From a virus: DNA of 36,120 nucleotides. Made by a program: the position numbers and the translations under genes. Positions within the stretch are counted from its first letter, which is position 1; every line of letters begins with the position of its first letter. Under the pieces are notes generated by a model that was given only the letters and a program-made list of their open reading frames with translations, ran no database searches and was not told the origin of the DNA. The stretch is from positions 1-36,120 of the IMG/VR virus record IMGVR_UViG_3300025671_000206; one strand, given 5' to 3'. Below, piece by piece: positions 31,022 to 36,120 of the stretch.

Positions 31022-31756
31022 ATGAAAAGAAAAGAGATTACAGAGTTTAACGAGGCGTTCGGTTATCCAGCACCTTTAAAGCCTACTACGTTAGCTAACC
31101 ACGGATTAAGAGGTAAGTTAATTATAGAGGAGCTTGAAGAGTATAGAGACGCTTGTAAGTCTAAGAATATAGTAGAGATAGCCGACGCTATCGGGGATAT
31201 GCTTTACTTAGTCTTAGGAGCTGCAGTAGAACACGGAATAGAAATAGAACCAGTATTCGACGAAATTCATAGAAGTAATATGAGTAAGTTAGGAGATAAC
31301 GGGTTACCTATTAGAAGAGAGGACGGTAAGGTATTAAAAGGACCAAACTACTTTAAGCCTAATATTAGTAAGACTTTAGTACATTCTATAAACTACGAGC
31401 CAGGTGTAGAGTACTCTCCGGATAAAAGCTTATGCGAGATAGACGTAGAGGTAGAGGAGTACGTTAGTAAAGTAGTAGATATAACGGCTAACTATTTTGA
31501 CGTTACGGTTAACTCTTTAGCTGGACCGAAGAGAAAGCACCCTCTAACGATCGCTAGACATATTATCAGCTACTTATGCTATAAGAGGTACGTTTATTGG
31601 TCTGTATTCGGTAAGTATTTAAGTAATATTATCGATAGAGATAGGACTAGCTTTATCCACGGAAATAAATTCGTTAATGATACTATAGAGTATGACGAGA
31701 AAATAGAACTAGCAGTTAAGGATATTACCGAGAAACTAAAAAAAGAGTTAAGATAA
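31022..31756 (+). CDS. MazG-like pyrophosphohydrolase fused to a DnaA C-terminal DNA-binding domain, 244 aa
   Basis: Residues 25-90 hold the all-alpha NTP pyrophosphohydrolase pattern: EELEE (36-40), EIADAIGDMLYLVLG (52-66) and FDEIHRSNMSK (79-89), like MazG/HisE enzymes that hydrolyse NTPs or dNTPs. Residues 149-215 fit DnaA domain IV: ITANYFDVTVNSLAG, GPKRKHPLTIARHIISYL (168-185) and the signature DRDRTSFIHG (205-214), cf. GRDHTTVxHA of DnaA. A nucleotide-cleaning enzyme joined to an origin-type DNA-binding domain is unusual and may locate nucleotide hydrolysis at the replication origin or act as a regulator. Confidence 0.7.
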   Translation: MKRKEITEFNEAFGYPAPLKPTTLANHGLRGKLIIEELEEYRDACKSKNIVEIADAIGDMLYLVLGAAVEHGIEIEPVFDEIHRSNMSKLGDNGLPIRREDGKVLKGPNYFKPNISKTLVHSINYEPGVEYSPDKSLCEIDVEVEEYVSKVVDITANYFDVTVNSLAGPKRKHPLTIARHIISYLCYKRYVYWSVFGKYLSNIIDRDRTSFIHGNKFVNDTIEYDEKIELAVKDITEKLKKELR

Positions 31757-31983
31757 TGAGCGAGTGGAGTATATTAATAGCTTTATTTAGAGCTACTACA
31801 CAGCAGAAGGGATTCTTACAAGGAGAGACTAAACAACACGCTAAGTTATTATTTAAACGCTGGGAGCGTGAAGGAGATAAGTTAGTAAACCTTATAGAGT
31901 CGATGTCTAACGAAGAGGAGTTAGAGAGAATAACGGAAGTAATAGAAAACGCAGTACACGAATTAAGAAAAGAGAGAGTATGA
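31756..31983 (+). CDS. small helical protein, 75 aa
   Basis: All-helical acidic protein (SILIALFRATTQQKGFLQGE, then ERITEVIENAVHELRKERV). It is joined to the genes on both sides by overlapping start and stop codons (TAATG and ATGA). No family recognised. Likely part of the nucleotide/DNA module with its neighbours. Confidence 0.55.
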   Translation: MSEWSILIALFRATTQQKGFLQGETKQHAKLLFKRWEREGDKLVNLIESMSNEEELERITEVIENAVHELRKERV

Positions 31984-32372
31984 AACAGGTAACATTATTC
32001 GGGAACGAAGAAAGCGGAGACGAAAAGAGATATACTTCTAAGATAGGTGCTCCTATTTACGAACCTAAGTATAGAAAGCCTCACGAGTTAGAGTTATACG
32101 ACGCTTCTAAAACGAGGAGACTAATTAACGAGATTAACGCCTCTAAGGTAACGGAAGATGAGAAAGCTTTTCTTATCGAGGCTGCAAGAAGGCATACGGT
32201 CTTTAATTACGAGAAGATCGCGGATTATTATGCTAAAGCTCCTAAAGAAGTCCAGGAGCTTATGGAGAAGTCCGCTCTAGTTATTATAGATTTCGAGAAA
32301 GCTATAGAATTAGGTTATATTAAACTTTCTAAAGATATTAGAAAACAATACTTAGAGGAGAATGCAGAGTAA
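31980..32372 (+). CDS. phage conserved protein with clamp-binding-like N-terminus, 130 aa
   Basis: Begins MKQVTLFG: QVTLF (3-7) matches the bacterial beta-clamp binding pentapeptide (consensus QL[SD]LF). The body (SKIGAPIYEPKYRKPHELELYD, then KTRRLINEINASKVTEDEKAF and RHTVFNYEKIADYYAKAPKEVQ) is a pattern I recall from phages next to ParB-like or methyltransferase genes, where its role is unknown. Interaction with the host sliding clamp is plausible, by the motif. It overlaps the next gene by 11 bases. Confidence 0.55.
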   Translation: MKQVTLFGNEESGDEKRYTSKIGAPIYEPKYRKPHELELYDASKTRRLINEINASKVTEDEKAFLIEAARRHTVFNYEKIADYYAKAPKEVQELMEKSALVIIDFEKAIELGYIKLSKDIRKQYLEENAE

Positions 32373-33195
32373 TTTAGATAACTTTTGCGTCTTTATCCTT
32401 ACTCACGGAAGACCGGATAACGTTATAACTAAGACTTCTTTAGAGAAGTCCGGTTATACCGGTAAAGTCTTTTACGTAGTAGATAACGAGGATAAGACGA
32501 TAGGAAAATATATCGAGAACTTCGGAGAAGAATCCGTTAAGGTATTCGATAAAAAGAGATTAGCGGACGAGGTAGACGAGGGTAATAACTTCGACGAGAG
32601 AAGGACGATTACTCACGCAAGAAATGCTTGTTTTGAAATAGCTAAAGATTTAGGTATAGAGTACTTCGTAGAGTTAGACGATGACTATACCGACTTCTTA
32701 TTAAGATACGAGAAAGGTAAAAAGGTTAAAGATTTAGACAGAGTCTTCGATAGTTTTTTAGACTTCTATAAGAGTACTCCTACTACTACTATCGCTTTCT
32801 CTCAGGGAGGAGATCATATAGGAGGTTTCTCCGGTACTAAGATGAAGCGTAAAGCTATGAACTCTTTTATATGCTCTACTAAACGTCCTTTTAAGTTTAT
32901 CGGAGCTATGAACGAAGACGTAAATACTTATACTACCTTATCCTCTCGAGGTAAATTATTCTTTACCTTTACGTCAGTACAATTAAATCAGAAACAGACG
33001 CAGAGTCAAGAGGGAGGGATTACGGATATGTATTTAAAATTCGGAACGTATTGTAAAGGGTTTACTACCGTATTAATGCACCCGTCGGGAGCTAAAGTAT
33101 CGATGATGAATAGTAGGAATACGCCGAGAATACACCACGCTATATCTTGGAAGAATACTACTCCTATGATTATTAACGAAAAGTATAAAAAGTAA
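32362..33195 (+). CDS. TET-associated-type glycosyltransferase (probable DNA base modification), 277 aa
   Basis: Opens FCVFILTHGRPDNVITKTSL (8-27), continues GYTGKVFYVVDNEDK, then ITHARNACFEIAKDLGIEYF and ELDDDYTDF (104-112), the metal-binding DDD of a GT-A fold. This matches what I recall of the TET/JBP-associated glycosyltransferase family in phages, thought to add sugar to modified bases such as 5-hydroxymethyl pyrimidines. No dioxygenase or hydroxymethyltransferase gene was seen in the window, so base modification would need genes outside. Alternative: a transferase for another acceptor. Confidence 0.65.
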   Translation: MQSNLDNFCVFILTHGRPDNVITKTSLEKSGYTGKVFYVVDNEDKTIGKYIENFGEESVKVFDKKRLADEVDEGNNFDERRTITHARNACFEIAKDLGIEYFVELDDDYTDFLLRYEKGKKVKDLDRVFDSFLDFYKSTPTTTIAFSQGGDHIGGFSGTKMKRKAMNSFICSTKRPFKFIGAMNEDVNTYTTLSSRGKLFFTFTSVQLNQKQTQSQEGGITDMYLKFGTYCKGFTTVLMHPSGAKVSMMNSRNTPRIHHAISWKNTTPMIINEKYKK

Positions 33196-33197
33196 TT

Positions 33198-33596
33198 ATG
33201 AAAGATAGATTTATAAAATTATTAGATTCGGTAGGTTATCCCTACCGGTCTATTAACTCGGTAGATAAAAAAGAGTTAGTAGAAATTCATAGAGCTATAT
33301 TTAAAAAGAGTAGTTCTTATTATTCGAGCCGTACCTGTAGCTCTTGTTACGTCTCTATGCTTAACGATCTCGTAATTAAGTACGGATTACCGAAGAGGAT
33401 AGAAACGGCTACGGATTACGAAACGAGAAAGGCTATCTGTTTAGACTGCTCGGCTACGAAAGGACAAGATGGACCTATCTATACTTGCGGGTCTTTAGGT
33501 AAATCTACTAAGGGTAGGTATCCTACTTGCGGTTGTATTATTAACGTTAAAGCGAGGTTTAAGATATTCTCTTGCCCTCGAGGGAAATGGAGTTAA
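33198..33596 (+). CDS. cysteine-rich, probable zinc-binding protein, 132 aa
   Basis: Eight Cys occur as C47xxC50, C81xxC84, C97, C111xC113 and C126, enough for two zinc sites. The end (CGCIINVKARFKIFSCPRGKW) is close to the CGC-x-K-x-R and CPxGKW ending I recall in small Cys-rich proteins of Bacteroidota phages. It lies two bases after the glycosyltransferase gene, so a joint function is possible. No enzymatic motif seen. Confidence 0.6.
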   Translation: MKDRFIKLLDSVGYPYRSINSVDKKELVEIHRAIFKKSSSYYSSRTCSSCYVSMLNDLVIKYGLPKRIETATDYETRKAICLDCSATKGQDGPIYTCGSLGKSTKGRYPTCGCIINVKARFKIFSCPRGKWS

Positions 33597-33600
33597 TATT

Positions 33601-34053
33601 ATGAGTAAGGATATTAAAGATTATTTCTCTATTAAAGAGTTAGTAGATAGAGAGGTATTTAACCGCTTCGGAGATACGGCGTGGAGATTCTTAGACCCTC
33701 TAACGTTAGAATGTTTATTTATTATACGTCATAACTTAAAGAAGTCTATTACCGTTAATAATTGGGCGTTCGGAGGAGACTTAGAACAGAGAGGATTAAG
33801 GCATAATAACCAGCCTATAGTTAAGGCTAAGAAAAAAGCTTATCTTTCGGCTCACTGTTTCGGTAAGGCTTACGACTTTAACGTATCCGGTATGGATTCT
33901 ACCGAAGTTAGAGAATGGATAGTAGATAACGCGGATTTATTCCCTTGTCAGATTAGATTAGAAAGAAACTTTAGAGGAGAACCTATCTCCTGGGTGCATC
34001 TCGATACGATTCAGGACGAGACCAAGCCGAAAGTCTATCTTTTCGACGTATAA
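33601..34053 (+). CDS. M15-type zinc peptidase, possible endolysin, 150 aa
   Basis: Zinc-site pattern SAHCFGKAYDF gives His85 and Asp92 (H-x6-D) and WVHLD gives His133, the three ligands of M15/hedgehog-fold D-Ala-D-Ala peptidases. NNWAFGGDLEQRGLR and STEVREWIV match the rest of the fold. Such proteins cut peptidoglycan cross-links. It is the only recognisable cell-wall enzyme in the window and lies in the right-hand block just before the terminase genes, away from the small membrane protein at 23152. No signal peptide, so release would need a holin. Confidence 0.72.
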   Translation: MSKDIKDYFSIKELVDREVFNRFGDTAWRFLDPLTLECLFIIRHNLKKSITVNNWAFGGDLEQRGLRHNNQPIVKAKKKAYLSAHCFGKAYDFNVSGMDSTEVREWIVDNADLFPCQIRLERNFRGEPISWVHLDTIQDETKPKVYLFDV

Positions 34054-34068
34054 AACGTATATTAGAGT

Positions 34069-34482
34069 ATGAAAAGTGATAATAATAGAAGAATAATAGC
34101 GGACTCTACGGAGTCGGAAAAGAGAGTTAATAAAGCGGTAGAGCTTTTATTAGAAGATAATACGAGTAGAGCCGAGTGGGTAATCTACTGTAAAGAGAAT
34201 TATAATATAGAGTCGAGACAGTCGGATAAGTACTGGGCGAGAGCTAAAGAGATTATTAAAGAGAAGTATTCTAAGGATAGAGACGCGATCTTTGAGAGTC
34301 ATCACGCTAGGCTTTTCGCTCTTTATAAGAAAGCCTTAAAGGACGACGAAAAAGAAGTTGCGAGGAAAGCTCTTGCGGATATGGCTAAACTTACCGGAGT
34401 TAACGAACCGGATAAAAAGGACGTAACGAGCGAAGGAGAAAGAATACAAATTAATATAGGAATCGAAGACGATGAGGAGTAA
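34069..34482 (+). CDS. terS: terminase small subunit, 137 aa
   Basis: Position before the large subunit and a helical N-terminal DNA-binding region (SEKRVNKAVELLLEDNTSRA, then SDKYWARAKEIIKEKYSK) followed by an oligomerisation helix (KKALKDDEKEVARKALADMAK) fit TerS. The C-terminus is acidic and ends INIGIEDDEE. It recognises the packaging site. It overlaps the basic 49 aa gene by 11 bases. Confidence 0.8.
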   Translation: MKSDNNRRIIADSTESEKRVNKAVELLLEDNTSRAEWVIYCKENYNIESRQSDKYWARAKEIIKEKYSKDRDAIFESHHARLFALYKKALKDDEKEVARKALADMAKLTGVNEPDKKDVTSEGERIQINIGIEDDEE

Positions 34483-34621
34483 ACTATTAGAAGAAAACCG
34501 AAGAAAGCGAAAAGAGTTAAGGACTAAGACGAACTTAATGCCGTTCGAAATTAGATATACTACATCCTTTAGGTATATGTACGGTAAATTTAGAAGGACT
34601 CGAACTTATGGAGAAGCTTAA
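34472..34621 (+). CDS. very basic microprotein between terS and terL, 49 aa
   Basis: ATG 34472 overlaps the end of terS and the stop TAA 34619-34621 overlaps the start of terL by 14 bases. The peptide is rich in Arg and Lys (LLEENRRKRKELRTKT and YGKFRRTRTYGE) and should bind nucleic acid or acidic proteins such as TerS. Double overlap and filled gap support it being real. It could regulate TerL translation by coupling or assist packaging. Confidence 0.6.
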   Translation: MRSKLLEENRRKRKELRTKTNLMPFEIRYTTSFRYMYGKFRRTRTYGEA

Positions 34622-35921
34622 ACTAACTAAAAAGCAAGGGTTAGCTTATAAGTACTTAACCGATAAGGATACGGTAGAGATACTATACGGAGGTGCAGCC
34701 GGAGGAGGGAAGTCCTTCTTCGGCGTTCTCTGGATTATACATAACTGTTTTACCTATAAAGGCTCTCGCTGGCTTATCGGTCGTGCTAAGTTAGACGCTT
34801 TAAAGAAAACTACTCTTAACTCTTTCTTCGACGTAGCTACCTTATTAGGAGTTACTAACGAGTTTAGGTATAACGCTAACGAGAAAACTATAACCTTTAA
34901 TAACGGTAGTCAGGTTATCTTAAAGGATTTATTTCATTATCCGTCAGACCCTAACTTTGATTCTCTCGGTTCATTAGAAATTACCGGAGCTTTTATCGAT
35001 GAGTGTAATCAGGTAGTAGAGAAGGCTAAAAACGTAGTAATGTCGAGGATACGTTATAAGCTTACGGACTTCGATTTAACTCCTAAACTATTTATGACTT
35101 GTAACCCTGCTAAAGGTTGGGTATACGAATCTTTCTTTAAACCGGATAGAGAAGGGAGGTTACCGGAGCATAGAAAATTTATTCAGGCTTTATTAACGGA
35201 TAATAAGCACTTACATAAGAGTTACGCCGAATCTCTAAGTAAATTAGACGAAGCGAGTAAGCAGAGGCTTTTATACGGTAACTGGGATTACTCCGACGAT
35301 CTAGCTAAACTTTTCGCCTACGAGGATATTTTAGACGTATTTACTAACGACTTCGTAGAGGGAGGAGAGCGTTATATTACTTGCGACGTAGCTAGATACG
35401 GTAAGGATAAAACTATTATAGCCTTATGGAACGGCTGGAGACTCGAGAAAACTATTACCCTAGACTCTTCCGGAGTAGACGTAACCGCTTCTACGGTTCG
35501 TAAGTTAGCTACGGAAAATAGAATACCGATGTCTAAAGTTATAGCCGATGAAGACGGTGTAGGAGGTGGAGTCGTAGATATTCTACGCTGTAAAGGATTT
35601 GTAAATAACTCTTCTCCTCTAAAAGTAGACGGCGTTAAAGAAAACTTCGCTAATCTTAAAAGCCAGTGTTATTTTAAACTATCCGATAAGGTAAGGGATA
35701 GAGAGATATTTATTAAAGACCAGACTTTAAAAAGAGAGCTATCCGAAGAATTAGATATGATACGTCAGAAAGACTTCGATAAGGACGGAAAGAAAGCCGT
35801 AGAGGGAAAGGAAAACGTAAAGATACTATTAGGACGTTCTCCCGATATAGCCGATACGATTATGATGAGAGCTTACTTCGATTTAGTAGGAACTAAGTCC
35901 TGGTTAGACGATTTATATTAA
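34608..35921 (+). CDS. terL: terminase large subunit, 437 aa
   Basis: Packaging ATPase and nuclease. Walker A is GGAAGGGKS (28-36), Walker B is GAFIDEC with Asp131-Glu132, and the coupling motif is TCNP (164-167). The nuclease half has Asp260 (CDVARYG), Asp314-Glu315-Asp316 (ADEDGVGGG) and Asp413/Asp416 in SPDIAD, the expected acidic triad for metal-dependent cutting. Length is normal. It ends the operon before a terminator, at the far end from the portal gene in this window. Confidence 0.95.
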   Translation: MEKLKLTKKQGLAYKYLTDKDTVEILYGGAAGGGKSFFGVLWIIHNCFTYKGSRWLIGRAKLDALKKTTLNSFFDVATLLGVTNEFRYNANEKTITFNNGSQVILKDLFHYPSDPNFDSLGSLEITGAFIDECNQVVEKAKNVVMSRIRYKLTDFDLTPKLFMTCNPAKGWVYESFFKPDREGRLPEHRKFIQALLTDNKHLHKSYAESLSKLDEASKQRLLYGNWDYSDDLAKLFAYEDILDVFTNDFVEGGERYITCDVARYGKDKTIIALWNGWRLEKTITLDSSGVDVTASTVRKLATENRIPMSKVIADEDGVGGGVVDILRCKGFVNNSSPLKVDGVKENFANLKSQCYFKLSDKVRDREIFIKDQTLKRELSEELDMIRQKDFDKDGKKAVEGKENVKILLGRSPDIADTIMMRAYFDLVGTKSWLDDLY

Positions 35922-35951
35922 GATAACGTAAAATTTATTTACCTAAGAATT

Positions 35952-35979
35952 AGCGAGTTAGAAATAATTCGCTTTTTTT
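35952..35979 (+). terminator. Rho-independent terminator after terL
   Basis: AGCGAGTT (35952-35959), loop AGAAAT and AATTCGCT (35966-35973) form an eight-pair stem with one G-T pair, followed by seven T. It lies immediately before promoter P3 and separates terminase from the next operon. Confidence 0.85.
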
Positions 35980-35981
35980 CT

Positions 35982-36049
35982 GTTAAAAAGTTAGGATTTA
36001 AGAACACTATACTGTATCTTCGTAGAAACGAATAACAAAAACGAATATT
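35982..36049 (+). promoter_or_regulatory. conserved phage promoter P3 with leader
   Basis: GTTAAAAAGT (35982-35991), 23-base spacer, TATCTTCG (36015-36022), then AACGAATAACAAAAACGAA before ATG 36050. Box sequences, spacing and the repeated ACGAAT leader are shared with P1 (23522) and P2 (29997), which makes recognition by one polymerase form likely. Confidence 0.78.
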
Positions 36050-36120
36050 ATGAAAGTACAAGATTTAAGAAACGAATTAGCGAACGGAGTAACTAACTTC
36101 GCTTTTATTAAGAAAGACGG
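36050..36120 (+). CDS. start of a DUF2693-like (SH3-barrel) gene, partial
   Basis: The first 23 residues (KVQDLRNELANGVTNFAFI, then KKDG) run off the right edge. The pattern of an initial helix then NFxFxKKDG matches the small SH3-barrel DUF2693-type proteins I recall from Bacteroidota phages, where the KxDG turn precedes the second strand. It is the first gene after promoter P3. Only the beginning is seen, so the family is a tentative call. Confidence 0.5.
   Translation, partial: MKVQDLRNELANGVTNFAFIKKD

Noticed and set aside
1-36120. CRISPR arrays, tRNA genes, integrase and insertion sequences
   Set aside because: I saw no regularly spaced repeats, no tRNA cloverleaf or CCA-like ends, and no integrase or transposase among the proteins; a tRNA missed by eye remains possible.
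1-36120. CA/TG shortage explained by host codon preference alone
   Set aside because: The rule also holds across codon junctions and in non-coding DNA, where codon preference cannot act.
1-36120. CA/TG shortage explained by deamination of methylated C in CA
   Set aside because: That would turn CA to TA but would not produce the consistent choice of C before G (NNC-G), so a single mutation type does not fit.

Overview
The window is a block of a tailed double-stranded DNA phage (long-tailed, siphovirus-like). All supported genes lie on the + strand in tightly packed, overlapping operons. A phage of Bacteroidota, probably of a flavobacterium, is suggested by several things. Start codons are mostly preceded by A/T-rich sequence rather than a Shine-Dalgarno. 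Three promoters have a TATCTTYR box like the Bacteroidetes -7 element (TAnnTTTG). Hallmark proteins resemble Bacteroidota phage versions. Family calls come from recognising motifs by eye; no search was run.

Layout. 1-612: the 3' end of a gene, two small genes and a terminator, of ordinary composition. 583-1091: a gene-free stretch. 1092-10514: head-tail connector and tail genes, including a probable -1 frameshift gene (1714-2486) and the tape measure (7370-10264). 10568-13232: ClpP-type prohead protease/scaffold, major capsid protein and probable tail tube. 13408-16297: a sugar-modification cluster of two glycosyltransferases, an LpxA-like acyltransferase and a companion protein. 16322-23415: portal, tail fibre, head-tail adaptor, probable head or tail decoration proteins and small membrane proteins. 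23593-29935: recombination and replication (Erf annealing protein, PD-(D/E)XK exonuclease, SSB-like protein, replisome organiser, DnaB/RecA-fold helicase, metallophosphoesterase, RusA-like resolvase). 30064-35921: second early/middle block with a possible nuclease, a MazG-DnaA domain fusion, a TET-associated-type glycosyltransferase, an M15 peptidase and the terminase pair. From 36050 a further operon begins and runs off the window.

Three terminator-promoter cassettes with the same architecture (about 23.45, 29.96 and 35.95 kb) separate the right-hand operons, so transcription is modular.

The most unusual property is at the DNA level. Most of the window is almost purged of the dinucleotides CA and TG (each other's reverse complement), while TA and CG are abundant. 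A 449-base non-coding stretch (644-1092) has none at all before the first start codon. In genes they persist mainly where an amino acid demands them. Islands of normal composition (1-600, about 17,780-19,980, about 21,400-22,600, about 6,870-6,990) look like recent imports, and one boundary falls inside the tail-fibre gene at a glycine linker. A phage-encoded glycosyltransferase of a type linked to DNA base modification (32362-33195) is a possible but unproven connection.
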